Shown: piece after piece, positions 32,200 through 41,358 of the stretch
How positions within the stretch are numbered: position 1 is the first letter of the stretch
How the letters are laid out: every line of letters begins with the position of its first letter
Assembly (NCBI GenBank): GCA_963807065.1
Contig: CAWDZQ010000004.1
Location: 1,302,001-1,366,000 of the forward strand
DNA from: CAWAND01 sp963807065
GTDB lineage: Bacteria; Chloroflexota; Anaerolineae; Anaerolineales; E44-bin32
Direction of reading: 5' to 3'
DNA length: 64,000 nucleotides
Position numbers and translations under genes: made by a program
Notes under the pieces: generated by a model
Told to the model about the DNA's origin: nothing
Seen by the model: the letters and a program-made list of their open reading frames with translations, nothing else
The model's database searches: none

Positions 32200-34566
32200 T
32201 CATTTCTGAGACTCCAGGTTGCGAAGGAGCTCCTGGTAGCCATCCAGATCAGGCGGCCCCATTTCTATGATGATCCGGATCGTCTGAATGGCGGCCTGCA
32301 CGTCGCCGCTGTCCAATTGAATCTCGCCCAAAGCATCATATTGGGCGATGGCGTCGGCGGTCCGGCTGGCGCCTCGATAGGCTTCGGCCAGCCGCGTATG
32401 AAGGGATTGCTTGCCGGGATGCTCGCGTGCCAGGTCTTCAAGCAGCTCCAAAGCTTCCCCGCCCCGCTCCTTTTGCACAAGCACCTCAAGGTAGTGGTCC
32501 AGTTCTTTCGCCGCCTGCTGTTCCTGGCCCAACCTGAGGTTGAGATCGATGATCTTGGCGCTGGCTTCTTCGTTATCGGGATCGAGTTCTCGGATCCGTT
32601 GGAAGACCTCGAGACCCTGCCGCCAATCCAATCGAGAGATATCGATGTCGCCCAATTTCCTGAGAATCTTCAATTCCCACTCGCGATCGGTACCGTCCTG
32701 TTGAATGTGCTTGAGCGCTTCAGCCAGGGCTTTCCGTGCGGCGTCGATCTGGGCCAGCTGCCGGTACAGATCTGCCAATTCGAGGAACTGGTCCAGCGCT
32801 GCGTGGTGCTTGTCCTGCTGGATCAGTAGTTCGATCAGCTTGCGGCGCGAAGGGATGTCAACGGGCGAGTACTTGAGCACGTTGGAGTACATCTCGGCGG
32901 CTTCGACGATCTCACCTCGCATGCGGTGGGTTTCGGCGATGGTCGCCAGCTTCCCCAGGCCCGCCTCGCTCCGTCCGGTTCTGATCATGATCTGGGCGAT
33001 GCGCCGATGCAGGGGCAGATAGGAGGGGGCGTATTCGAGTGCCAGCATGGCTTCTTCCATCGCCGAAAAGAACTTTTCCTGGCGAGCCAGCTCATCCACC
33101 CGCTGCAGCGAGCGCAGCACCCGATCCGAGCCTCCGCCGGCCAGGATTTGAGCGATGGGCACCACCTCGACCCCGTCGCCTCGGCCCTGGAGCTGCTGCC
33201 GCGCATTGCGGACCCTGGACAACCACTCGGGCCCCGTGAGGAACTCGAGGGCATTGTCGACGATCTCGGAAAGTTCTTCCTCATCCCCTTCGGACTGTGT
33301 GGCCAGCATCGAATCGTAAATCTGGCCCAGCTCGGTGGACTGATCGCTTCCGACCGATAATGAGTCGGCAATGCGCATGGCCTGGACCAAATAACGCGCC
33401 GCTTCGGGAAGATCGCTGGAGGCCTTCGCCATCCGCCCCAGCGCCAGATTAGCGCCCAGGGCGAGTTCGGGATGCCCAATGGCTTCCATGTAGTGCTTCT
33501 TGGCCTCTTCGACGTCGCCCGTATCCTTGTAGAGACGGGCCAGGGCAAAGTGGGCGGCGGGGTGAGCCAAACCGGAATCAAACGCCCGCAGGTACTCCTT
33601 GATGGCTTGCGGGTGTTTGCCGTGGGTCTGCATGTCAATCGCCTGACCCAGGTAGCGGAGCATAGAGGCTCGCGCAGCGTTGCTTCCGCGGGCCTTGCTG
33701 ATCCCGCGGGCAAGCGACCCCAAAGCTGAAGGCTCTTCGGACTCGTCTTGCTCGCCCTCGGCCTCCTCAAACAGCAAGCCCGCCAGAATACTCAGGGCCT
33801 GGGTCCCTGCCGCCTCCTCTGGATCGGCCATTTCGACGGCGGTCTCCTCAAACGCATCCGCTGAGGAGCCAGGCGATCCACCCTCATCGGATTCCGACGG
33901 CTCCAGATAGGATTTGAGCTGGGACATGCGCAGCGGTCGGGTTGAACCGATGGGTGCGGCGGGCTCGGGGAGCGGATCCGAGGATTGAAGGAGGCGCATT
34001 GCTTTGGTCGCCTCGGCGTCGCCGGGTACCAAACTTAGCGCGCGCTGGATGGCTTCCGTGGCCCGGTCGACCTTGCCGGCTTTCTGCAGGATGGCGGCCA
34101 CGGCCAGGTACTCGTGCACCGATTGCCGGCGGCGGCCGAGACGTTCGCTGGTCAACGCCAGGCGGGTTCGGGCCGATAAGTTGGACGGCGAGAGCCGCCC
34201 AATATGGTTCCAGTTCTCGATGGCCTTTTCAACATCCCGCCGCCGCAAGTACAGCTCGGCCGCTTGCTCGCGCGACTGAATGGCTTCTTTGGTCTGGCCC
34301 AGATTCTCGAAAATTTCGGCGCACTTCTCGGCCGGGATCGGGTCGTTGGCGTCGATCTTGGAGGCCTTGTTGTAAATCGCCAAGGCTTCCTTGCCCCGCC
34401 CGGTCTCCACCATCGCCAAGCCAAGGCTGACCAGCGCGTCGTGGTGGTCTGGAATCTCCGCCAGCGCTTTGCGATAGAACTCGAGCGCACGATCCCAGTC
34501 CTGGTCCCAGGCTGCGGAGTGGCCGAGCTGCATGGATTCTTCGAATAGGTCTTGGCGTCCCGTCAT
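32200..34566 (-). CDS. Large tetratricopeptide-repeat protein
   Basis: 788 residues made mostly of TPR units: about five in residues 10-200 (AWDQDWDRALEFYRKALAEI, ALVSLGLAMVETGRGKEALA), an acidic Ser/Glu-rich linker (about 215-285), further repeats at 300-400, and a last block from about 470 to the end. No signal peptide, so cytoplasmic. It is a protein-interaction scaffold of unknown partners, first gene of the run leading to cdaA, with a promoter at 34599-34607. Confidence 0.82.
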   Translation of the reverse strand: MTGRQDLFEESMQLGHSAAWDQDWDRALEFYRKALAEIPDHHDALVSLGLAMVETGRGKEALAIYNKASKIDANDPIPAEKCAEIFENLGQTKEAIQSREQAAELYLRRRDVEKAIENWNHIGRLSPSNLSARTRLALTSERLGRRRQSVHEYLAVAAILQKAGKVDRATEAIQRALSLVPGDAEATKAMRLLQSSDPLPEPAAPIGSTRPLRMSQLKSYLEPSESDEGGSPGSSADAFEETAVEMADPEEAAGTQALSILAGLLFEEAEGEQDESEEPSALGSLARGISKARGSNAARASMLRYLGQAIDMQTHGKHPQAIKEYLRAFDSGLAHPAAHFALARLYKDTGDVEEAKKHYMEAIGHPELALGANLALGRMAKASSDLPEAARYLVQAMRIADSLSVGSDQSTELGQIYDSMLATQSEGDEEELSEIVDNALEFLTGPEWLSRVRNARQQLQGRGDGVEVVPIAQILAGGGSDRVLRSLQRVDELARQEKFFSAMEEAMLALEYAPSYLPLHRRIAQIMIRTGRSEAGLGKLATIAETHRMRGEIVEAAEMYSNVLKYSPVDIPSRRKLIELLIQQDKHHAALDQFLELADLYRQLAQIDAARKALAEALKHIQQDGTDREWELKILRKLGDIDISRLDWRQGLEVFQRIRELDPDNEEASAKIIDLNLRLGQEQQAAKELDHYLEVLVQKERGGEALELLEDLAREHPGKQSLHTRLAEAYRGASRTADAIAQYDALGEIQLDSGDVQAAIQTIRIIIEMGPPDLDGYQELLRNLESQK

Positions 34567-34598
34567 GGCAGAATCTTAAAAGATGAGGTTGACACGGG

Positions 34599-34607
34599 AG
34601 TATAGCA
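34599..34607 (-). promoter_or_regulatory. Extended -10 promoter for the TPR gene run
   Basis: TGCTATACT on the minus strand, 32 bases before the ATG at 34566. Confidence 0.6.
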
Positions 34608-34689
34608 TAGGTTCAGGTTCCCCGGGCGCAGCCGCGCAGCCAACTGGTGAGCGGATTTGGGAAACAGCTCGGGGATGTGATGGCAATGT

Positions 34690-37464
34690 TCAGACCGATT
34701 GGAGGTCATACCAATTGGGTCCTGCTTTGGCATCGGTTTTCAAAGGCACCTTCAATGCATAGGCCCCGGACATCACGTGTTTAACGACGTCGATCGAGGC
34801 TGCTTGTTCGGATACCGGACATTCGAACAAGAGCTCGTCATGAACCTGAAGCAACATTCGTGCCGCCAGGCCCTCAGCCTCCAACGCCGCAGGCATGCGG
34901 ATCATGGCCAGCTTGATGATATCCGCCGCCGTCCCTTGAATGGGGGCGTTGACGGCTTCTCGCAGTGCCCTCGATCTGGCCACTTCCGAGACAGCCGGCC
35001 CGCCCTTTTGCAGCTGGGGGAAGTAGCGCCTCCGGCCGAGAAGGGTCTCGACATAGCCTTGCTCGACAGCCCGCTGCCGTGTCTCATCCAGGTAGCGTTT
35101 CACACCGGGAAAGCGTTCGAAATAGGCATTGACGAAGTCTTCCGCTTCGGCCAGCGTGAGATCTGTGGAACGGGACAATCCAAAGGCGCTCATGCCGTAG
35201 ATCAGGCCGAAATTCACAGCCTTGGCCCGCCGGCGCATCTCGGAGGTGACGTCAGATGGGTCGACAGAGAACACGGCGGCCGCCGTTGTGGCATGGATGT
35301 CCTGATCCTGGAGGAAGGCATCGATCATCGCCTTGTCTTCCGCTACATGGGCGACAATGCGCAGCTCAATTTGGGAGTAATCCACCGCCAGCAGGGCGTG
35401 TCCGTCGTCGGCCACGAATGCCCGGCGAATTTGTCGCCCCAGCTCGGTGCGGATGGGGATGTTCTGAAGATTTGGCTCGGATGACGCCAGACGCCCGGTC
35501 ACCGAGCCGGTTTGGTTATAGGACGTGTGCACCCGTCCCGTACGTTGATTCAATTGTGCCTGAAGCGCGTCGGCGTAGGTCGATTTGAGCTTGGATACTT
35601 CCCGGTGCTCGAGCACCAACTCAACGACGGGATGAGCTTGGCTGAGTTCGTCCAGAACGTAGGCCGCCGTGGAGAAGTAGCCGGAGGACGTCTTGCGGGT
35701 CCGGTCCGGGGGTTGGATCTGGAGCTCATCAAACAGTACTTCTGAAAGCTGTTGGGGTGAATTCAGATTGAATTCGTGGCCGACAATCTGAAAGATTTCG
35801 GATTGAATCTCGTCCATTCGATCGGCCAGCTTCTCCGAAAGCTGCGACAGAAAATCCCGATCAAGCCTTATGCCTTCCATCTCCATCTCGGCCAAGACGG
35901 GCACAAGCGGCATTTCCAGGCTGTCGAACAGCTCGGACTGTTGCTTGTCTTTCATTTCGTCTCGCAGCTGGGGCACCAACCGCACGCAGACGGCGGCGTC
36001 GGCTCCCGCATAGGGGGCAGCCTCGGGAATGGGCACTTCGGCCATCGTGCGTTGATTGCGGCCGCTCCCGATGAGGCTTGATATCTCGGTCATCTCCAGG
36101 CCCAGCCGGACCCAGGCCAGGCTCTTCAGACCCAGATTGCGCGAGGCGGGATCGCACAACCACTCGGCGACCATGGTGTCGAAAGCGAGGGGCGTTGGCG
36201 TAAGGCCGTAACGGGTCAGCATGATGGCGTCATACTTGACGTTGTGCCCCACCTTTGGGATTTCGGGATCGGTCAGGGAGTCGCGCAGGGCGTCCAGCAC
36301 CCTGTCGATGCTGAGCTGGGTGCCCTCGGCGGCCGTGGCGTGGCCCACCGGGATGTAGTACCCCGTGTCCTCGTCGACCGCTAGAGAAATGCCGACCAAG
36401 TCTGCCTGAATGGGATCGGTGCTGGTGGTTTCAACGTCAAATGCGATGTGTTGGGCTGACTTCAAGGTCTTGACCAGTGAATCGAGCTTCTGAGGGTCAT
36501 CGACGACGACCGTGCGCTCAGTCGTCGCCACCGGGGGGCTCGACTCCGACACAAATAAGTCCAACTGTTGAGCATTGCCCGAACCGGATGGAATCCTGTC
36601 CATCAGAGACCTGAACTCAAGCTCCCGGAACAGATCAGCGACCTTATCCCGGTTGTAGGCCTGGGCGCGGCAGGCTTCCAGGTCGAACGCAATCGGTACT
36701 TGAGTATTGATCTCGGCCAGCTTCTGACTCAGGTAGGCCTGGTCACGGCCCTCATCAAGCTTGTTGCGGAAGCGGGTCTTGATCTCATCCAAGTGCTGGT
36801 AAATCTGGTCCAGGCTCTCGTACTCGGCAATCAAGGAAACCGCGGTCTTTTCGCCCACCCCCGATACGCCGGGGATGTTGTCGCTGCTGTCCCCAACCAA
36901 CGCTTTGTAATCCACCACCTGTCGGGGAGTGACACCCAGCTTGTCGTGCACTTCCTTGGGGCCATAGTCCATCGCCTCGGAGAGCTTCTGCCCCGCCAAC
37001 CGGATGATCACATTGTCATCGGCCAGTTGGAGCAGGTCCCGATCGCCGGTCAAGATAATGACTTTGACGCCTTCTTCGGCGGCCATCCGAGCGACGGTTC
37101 CCAAAACATCGTCAGCTTCGAAGCCATCTGCCTCGAGAATTGGGATTCCGAATGCGGCGACGAGTTCTCGGATCCGTTCGATTTGCAGCCGCAAGTCATC
37201 GGGCATCTTCTCGCGAGTGGCCTTGTATTCCGGAAAGAGCTCGTCACGAAAAGTCTTACCGGTGTCGAAAGAAACCGCCAGGAACTCGGGTTTTTCGTCT
37301 TCGAGGAGCTTCAGCAGAACGGCCGTGAACCCATAGGTCCCGGCGGTCGGTTCGCCGGACTTGGTAATCCAGCGCTCGCCGCCGCCAACGCCAGTCAGTG
37401 CGAAGTAGGTGCGGTAGGCCAGGGCGTGACCATCGATCATAAACAGCCTGGGCTGGCTTGGCAT
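34690..37464 (-). CDS. polA: DNA polymerase I
   Basis: 924 residues: 5'-3' exonuclease domain (about 1-290; DGHALAYRTYFAL, GDRDLLQLAD, YKALVGDSSDNIPGV), a 3'-5' exonuclease domain with its acidic residues intact (AFDVETTSTDP, GHNVKYDAI, YAGADAAV), and family A polymerase (motif A VDYSQIELR, motif B RRRAKAVNFGLIYG, motif C VHDELLFE). It fills gaps and removes RNA primers in replication and repair. All three activities look present. Confidence 0.97.
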   Translation of the reverse strand: MPSQPRLFMIDGHALAYRTYFALTGVGGGERWITKSGEPTAGTYGFTAVLLKLLEDEKPEFLAVSFDTGKTFRDELFPEYKATREKMPDDLRLQIERIRELVAAFGIPILEADGFEADDVLGTVARMAAEEGVKVIILTGDRDLLQLADDNVIIRLAGQKLSEAMDYGPKEVHDKLGVTPRQVVDYKALVGDSSDNIPGVSGVGEKTAVSLIAEYESLDQIYQHLDEIKTRFRNKLDEGRDQAYLSQKLAEINTQVPIAFDLEACRAQAYNRDKVADLFRELEFRSLMDRIPSGSGNAQQLDLFVSESSPPVATTERTVVVDDPQKLDSLVKTLKSAQHIAFDVETTSTDPIQADLVGISLAVDEDTGYYIPVGHATAAEGTQLSIDRVLDALRDSLTDPEIPKVGHNVKYDAIMLTRYGLTPTPLAFDTMVAEWLCDPASRNLGLKSLAWVRLGLEMTEISSLIGSGRNQRTMAEVPIPEAAPYAGADAAVCVRLVPQLRDEMKDKQQSELFDSLEMPLVPVLAEMEMEGIRLDRDFLSQLSEKLADRMDEIQSEIFQIVGHEFNLNSPQQLSEVLFDELQIQPPDRTRKTSSGYFSTAAYVLDELSQAHPVVELVLEHREVSKLKSTYADALQAQLNQRTGRVHTSYNQTGSVTGRLASSEPNLQNIPIRTELGRQIRRAFVADDGHALLAVDYSQIELRIVAHVAEDKAMIDAFLQDQDIHATTAAAVFSVDPSDVTSEMRRRAKAVNFGLIYGMSAFGLSRSTDLTLAEAEDFVNAYFERFPGVKRYLDETRQRAVEQGYVETLLGRRRYFPQLQKGGPAVSEVARSRALREAVNAPIQGTAADIIKLAMIRMPAALEAEGLAARMLLQVHDELLFECPVSEQAASIDVVKHVMSGAYALKVPLKTDAKAGPNWYDLQSV

Positions 37465-37501
37465 TCTCGGAGCTCCCGGGGGGCAGATGAGTCAACAGAT
37501 C

Positions 37502-37510
37502 ATTCTAGCA
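37502..37510 (-). promoter_or_regulatory. Extended -10 promoter for polA
   Basis: TGCTAGAAT on the minus strand, 37 bases before the polA start at 37464. Confidence 0.55.
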
Positions 37511-37536
37511 TCAGCGGGCTGAGGAGCGGGTTTCGT

Positions 37537-38856
37537 TCAGTCGCCGCGCCCTTGCGCTTGGCGCAGTTGGGAGACGAAGGCCGCCACCTGCTCCGGTGTG
37601 ACAGCAGTGCCCGAAACGAGCATGTGGGCGCTTGCCCAGAAACCGCCGGTGGGAAAACCCGGTTCGAGATGGGGAAATGTCTCCAGGATCTGGGATGACA
37701 GGTTCTCGGACAGCCTTTGGGCTGCATAAGCCGGGGCGATATCGGGTGGCAGCATGACCTGAAGCAGGAGGGCATCGTCCGAAACGTCGACGCGCTCCGC
37801 TTTCCAATCCCAGGCTAGGCACAACCGCCTCGCCCATTGGTCAAGTTTCCCCACCATCGGGCCGGCCAATCGGTGTTCGGGAAAGCGCGGCGCAAACACC
37901 AGCGAGAAGGACAAGCGAGGATCAGGGTTCTTCGGCGGCGTGGCAGGCGGCATTTCAGTCGGAGCTGACTTGGCTTGTGGCGGCAGGGTATCGGCCGGGC
38001 TGGCTGTGCCGGCAGGGATTTCATCGATCGGCGTTTTGGCGGGCTGAGACTCAGGCTGAGGAGCTTCTGAGGGCGGCGGAACGCAGGTCTCAGGCTCCAC
38101 GGGCTCGGGGTCCAGCAGGAATGGAAGATGCCTATGGGAATGGGTGATCATTGGCAGCCAATCCAGAGGCAAATCGGGAGTTTCTGGACTTGGAGCCGGT
38201 CCTCCACCCGGGCTTGTCGTTTGACGGTTTGTTTCAGGGTCGGGTTCGGGGAACTGAAAGGATGCCAACTCCGCCAGAAGCCGGGCGCTGGGCGACACCT
38301 GGTCGGGCTGCGGGATCCAATCCTCAGGCAGGGGCGAAACCTCAGCCTCTGGATGCGCCTCGGTTTGGCCTGCGGCCTGGGGCGGAGCGATCTCCTGAAC
38401 CTCCGGTTCGGGTGCGGGGATTTCCTTCTCGCCAGCCTTAGATGGCTTTGGCTCCGGGGGGTCGAGCTCTGGTTTGCCCACAGCTTGGGGCGCAAGCTGC
38501 GCAGGATCGACCTCCGACAGGGCTCGGGCCAGCAACTCGGCTTGGCGCCGAATCAAGCCGAAGGGTACCTCGGAGCTGAAGACCAGGGAGAGCACGATGT
38601 CGGCGACGACGCCGGTGGCATACAACATGAAGTCTTCCGCCGTTCCGGGCAGGTGGACGAAGCGTGCCACTGCGCCTGAGCGGCCCTCTTCCGCCCAGCT
38701 GTCGGCGACCTGCGCCGTGAGCTCCTGAACCTGACTGCGGGGGAGCTGGCCGGTGAAGGCGATCAGTTCACGGTGCCGAATCAGGAGAGCGGCCTCGGCC
38801 GATGTTTCCTGCGTCAGCCGGGCCAGGACCTGGGCGGCCCGATCCCCATCCGTCAA
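37537..38856 (-). CDS. Roadblock/LC7-like protein with a C-terminal IS200/IS605 TnpA-like domain lacking catalytic residues
   Basis: 439 residues. The N-terminal 115 residues look like a roadblock/LC7 fold (AALLIRHRELIAFTGQL, DIVLSLVFSSEVPFGLIRR). A long Pro/Glu-rich linker follows (about 115-305). The last 125 residues follow the Y1-transposase pattern: SFSLVFAPRFPEHRLAG, DDALLLQVMLPPDIAP, LSENLSSQILETFPHL, GGFWASAHMLVSGTAVTPEQ, AAFVSQLRQ. The HUH pair (normally DHVHLLV) is DDALLLQ and the catalytic Tyr position is Phe427, so transposition is impossible. The TTG start overlaps the response-regulator stop (TTGA). Function unknown. Confidence 0.7.
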   Translation of the reverse strand: MTDGDRAAQVLARLTQETSAEAALLIRHRELIAFTGQLPRSQVQELTAQVADSWAEEGRSGAVARFVHLPGTAEDFMLYATGVVADIVLSLVFSSEVPFGLIRRQAELLARALSEVDPAQLAPQAVGKPELDPPEPKPSKAGEKEIPAPEPEVQEIAPPQAAGQTEAHPEAEVSPLPEDWIPQPDQVSPSARLLAELASFQFPEPDPETNRQTTSPGGGPAPSPETPDLPLDWLPMITHSHRHLPFLLDPEPVEPETCVPPPSEAPQPESQPAKTPIDEIPAGTASPADTLPPQAKSAPTEMPPATPPKNPDPRLSFSLVFAPRFPEHRLAGPMVGKLDQWARRLCLAWDWKAERVDVSDDALLLQVMLPPDIAPAYAAQRLSENLSSQILETFPHLEPGFPTGGFWASAHMLVSGTAVTPEQVAAFVSQLRQAQGRGD

Positions 38857-39356
38857 CCACGGCGGCGGCGAATCTGAGCCCGGCAGAGCTTGGCTGGCTT
38901 CGGCCGGGGGGACTCAGCCTGCGGCTTGGCTTCAGGAGGCTCGGCGGATCGCGTTCGTGGCCAGGCGACCTGCGGGGGCCGGTGGAAATCCAGCCGCCTT
39001 CCGAGGGCGTCCTCGATAATGTCCGGCAGGTTGGGGAGGTAGAAAGGTTTGGTCAGGATGCCGTCCACCCCGGCCTGGCGCGTCTTCTCTGACGAGCCTT
39101 CATCGTCCACAGGAATACCGATAACCGCCAGGCCAGGCTGGAGAGCGCGTAATCGTTCAACGACCTTCTCGCCATCGATGTCCGGAAGGGCGAAGTCAAT
39201 AATGGCCAGACGGAAATCCAGATCTTTGGCCAGGTTGACGGCTTCCTCGGCGCTGGATGCCAACGAGACCTCGAATCGCTCGCTTTCCTCCAGGGTTTGC
39301 CTGATGAGGATTCCAAACTCCCTATTCGTGTCAGCGACCAGTATGGGGATAAGCAT
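38853..39356 (-). CDS. Single-domain response regulator with a basic tail
   Basis: 167 residues. A receiver domain (1-122) has the acidic residue in ILVADTNRE, phospho-Asp in LAIIDFALPDIDG, Thr/Pro region VIGIPVDDE and Lys in ILTKPFYLPN. The remaining 45 residues are a Pro/Arg/Lys-rich tail without an output domain. The stop overlaps the start of the roadblock-like gene, so the two are made together and probably act together. A TGCTACATT element lies only 6 bases before its ATG. Confidence 0.88.
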   Translation of the reverse strand: MLIPILVADTNREFGILIRQTLEESERFEVSLASSAEEAVNLAKDLDFRLAIIDFALPDIDGEKVVERLRALQPGLAVIGIPVDDEGSSEKTRQAGVDGILTKPFYLPNLPDIIEDALGRRLDFHRPPQVAWPRTRSAEPPEAKPQAESPRPKPAKLCRAQIRRRRG

Positions 39357-39362
39357 AGGCTG

Positions 39363-39371
39363 AATGTAGCA
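39363..39371 (-). promoter_or_regulatory. Extended -10 six bases before the response regulator start (leaderless)
   Basis: TGCTACATT on the minus strand; the hexamer ends at 39363 and the ATG begins at 39356. Transcription should start at or beside the start codon. Confidence 0.55.
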
Positions 39372-39436
39372 TGGCCCCGATAGGACGGCAATACTGCCAA
39401 GGTCCCGAAGGCCCGTTCGGCCGGCCCGTGGCCGAG

Positions 39437-40213
39437 TCAGGGGGTTGGTGTCTCGGTGGGGGTGGGTGAGCCGGTCGGGCTGGTCGTAGCGCTCGGGCTG
39501 GCGGACGGCGTGGGCGTTTGCGAAGCCTCGGAAGTTGAGGACGGCGTGGGTGAAATCGAACTGGTGGGCGTGGCGGTGGGCGTCGCCGTGACGGTCGTCG
39601 AGCTGGGCACGACGATCGTCACCCAGAACGATTGATCGCCCGCCGGTCCGATCCCGAAGTACTCCCCGTTGGCGTTGGTTAGCTTCCAGAAGCCCTGGTA
39701 CGTGCCCGGCGCCGATGGGGCGATCATATCCACGGCCAGGTCGACCGTGTTTTGCGGATTGACATGCGTAGGCATAGGCACGCGGGACGGGGCGCCCATG
39801 CGTGTGCCTCCGATAAAGACCAGGCTGTAGGCGGTGCTCCAGGCACAGGTGCCGGCATTCTGAAGGCGCCAGGTCTTAACAAAAGCCTCGCCCCCGCCCA
39901 ATTCGGTGTTGTCCCGGATGGTCACATCATCCACAAAGGCGGCTTTGTCGGTACAAGATGAGGGTGTCGGGCTGGCCACCGTTGGCTGTGGGGTTGGGCT
40001 GGCGCTCGGTTCGGGCGTCCCGGTGGCGAATTCGGGGGGGACCGTGCCGCGCGAAGCTTCGGTCAAGATTGCCTGGACGGTGGATGCAGCCGAGGTCGCT
40101 GGCGCCGCCGATGTCGGCGAGGGGGACGACTGCAGGTTGCATGCGGCGAGCAGTCCGCTGGCAGCCAGAATCGCAATTCGGGAGGGGGCTTGCATGATCG
40201 ATATCTTCGTCAT
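39437..40213 (-). CDS. Lipoprotein with an NBR1-Ig-like domain
   Basis: 258 residues. Signal peptide with lipobox LLAAC (Cys25), Ser/Thr/Pro-rich spacer, one Ig-like domain of about 110 residues (CTDKAAFVDDVTIRDN, GEAFVKTWRLQNAGTCAW, APSAPGTYQGFWKLTNANGE, FGIGPAGDQSFWVTI), and a long Thr/Ser/Pro-rich C-terminal tail. This is the bacterial form of the Ig-like domain found in eukaryotic NBR1. It should be anchored on the outer face of the membrane and may bind other surface proteins or sugars. It is paralogous to the next gene. Confidence 0.85.
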   Translation of the reverse strand: MTKISIMQAPSRIAILAASGLLAACNLQSSPSPTSAAPATSAASTVQAILTEASRGTVPPEFATGTPEPSASPTPQPTVASPTPSSCTDKAAFVDDVTIRDNTELGGGEAFVKTWRLQNAGTCAWSTAYSLVFIGGTRMGAPSRVPMPTHVNPQNTVDLAVDMIAPSAPGTYQGFWKLTNANGEYFGIGPAGDQSFWVTIVVPSSTTVTATPTATPTSSISPTPSSTSEASQTPTPSASPSATTSPTGSPTPTETPTP

Positions 40214-40291
40214 AGGCGAAACGGCCCGATTCTACCCTACTCCGCCGTCATCCGATGACCGAACCCTCCCATGTGGGTAGCCCAAGAAAGA

Positions 40292-40319
40292 GAGGTGCCC
40301 GGCGATGACCGGGCACCTC
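40292..40319 (-). terminator. Intrinsic terminator after the second NBR1-Ig-like lipoprotein
   Basis: An 11-bp perfect stem (GAGGTGCCCGG / CCGGGCACCTC) with a 6-base loop; on the minus strand it is followed by TCTTTCTTGGG. It lies 28 bases after the stop at 40348. Confidence 0.8.
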
Positions 40320-40347
40320 GGAACCTAGCTGGGTTGGATGGGGCAAG

Positions 40348-41358
40348 TCACTTCTTCCAGGTCACGATGTCGAGACGGATGGTCTCCGGGTCACCCGATC
40401 TGGCTTCGATTTCAGCGCGTCCGTAGCGGCCTTCGCTGGTCTTGAAGCATAGCCAGTCCCCGACCGACACGTCGCTGAGCGAAATCCGGTTGGAGCTCAG
40501 GGAGGTGGTGGTGCACTGGTCATAGCTGGGCGCTCCGGTGGTGATGAGCTTGAGCTTGGCGCCGTTGTTGGGCGTAAAGTATTTCTCGCTGGAGGAAACG
40601 GCTTCAAACCATATGTCCTGGTCGCCCACCGAAGGTGTGTCATCGATCGTATCAAAATCGGCATGGAAGGTCTGCTTTAAGTTGATCTTCCCGCTGTGAT
40701 AGACGCTCGCCTCGGGTGTGGCTGTGGGGCCGACCACGATCTGAACCCAAAAGGCGACGTCGGCGTTGGCACCGATTCCGAAGATGATCCCTTTGCCATT
40801 GCGCAGCTGGTAGTTGCCCTTGAAGGTGCCATTGGTGGAAGGCGCGGTCAGTCCGATGGAGATATCGATCGTGCCATTGGGGGGGACGCTTGCGCCCAGC
40901 CCGACGGTGGGCGATCCGCCCATGGCGTTGCCGCTGTCGAACACGAGATCGTAATCCGTGGTCCAGGTGCACGTGCCGACATTCTTCAGGCGCCAGGTCT
41001 TGGTGAATGCCTGGCCTGGGGTCATGTTGGTGTTGTCGGGGACCGTGACATCAGTCACGAATGTGGCTTTATCGGTGCAGCCAGCGGCCCCGGCAGTGGC
41101 TGTGGGGGCCGTCTGCGTGTCGGTTGGGACGGGCGTATCCGTGGCAGCGGGGGGCGTATCGGTAGGTGGCGCGGCCGTCGTCGACTGGACCGCAACGGTT
41201 GTCAACTCAGCCGCCACGGTTTGGGCGGCGGCTGTGGCCATCGAATCGCCAGGTGGTTCAGTCGCCTGCAGGCCCGGATAGTTGCAGGCTCCAAGCACCA
41301 TGGATGCGCTGAGTAGGATGCCTAGCCAGGAGATATGGTTATGCTTTGATGTCTGCAT
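40348..41358 (-). CDS. Lipoprotein with an NBR1-Ig-like domain and an additional C-terminal domain
   Basis: 336 residues. Lipobox VLGAC (Cys25), Thr/Pro-rich spacer, an Ig-like domain nearly parallel to that of the neighbouring gene (CTDKATFVTDVTVPDNTNM, AFTKTWRLKNVGTCTW, FGIGANADVAFWVQI), then about 110 residues with no recognised family (KINLKQTFHADFDTIDD, CFKTSEGRYGRAEIEARSG). The ATG at 41358 follows GAGGAG; an ATG at 41373 overlaps this site. It has its own terminator, so the paralogues are separate units. Confidence 0.85.
   Translation of the reverse strand: MQTSKHNHISWLGILLSASMVLGACNYPGLQATEPPGDSMATAAAQTVAAELTTVAVQSTTAAPPTDTPPAATDTPVPTDTQTAPTATAGAAGCTDKATFVTDVTVPDNTNMTPGQAFTKTWRLKNVGTCTWTTDYDLVFDSGNAMGGSPTVGLGASVPPNGTIDISIGLTAPSTNGTFKGNYQLRNGKGIIFGIGANADVAFWVQIVVGPTATPEASVYHSGKINLKQTFHADFDTIDDTPSVGDQDIWFEAVSSSEKYFTPNNGAKLKLITTGAPSYDQCTTTSLSSNRISLSDVSVGDWLCFKTSEGRYGRAEIEARSGDPETIRLDIVTWKK

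Noticed and set aside
37537..38856. Active IS200/IS605 insertion sequence
   Set aside because: The Y1-like domain lacks HUH and Tyr residues, is fused to another domain and is embedded in a two-gene operon with no end hairpins or TnpB.
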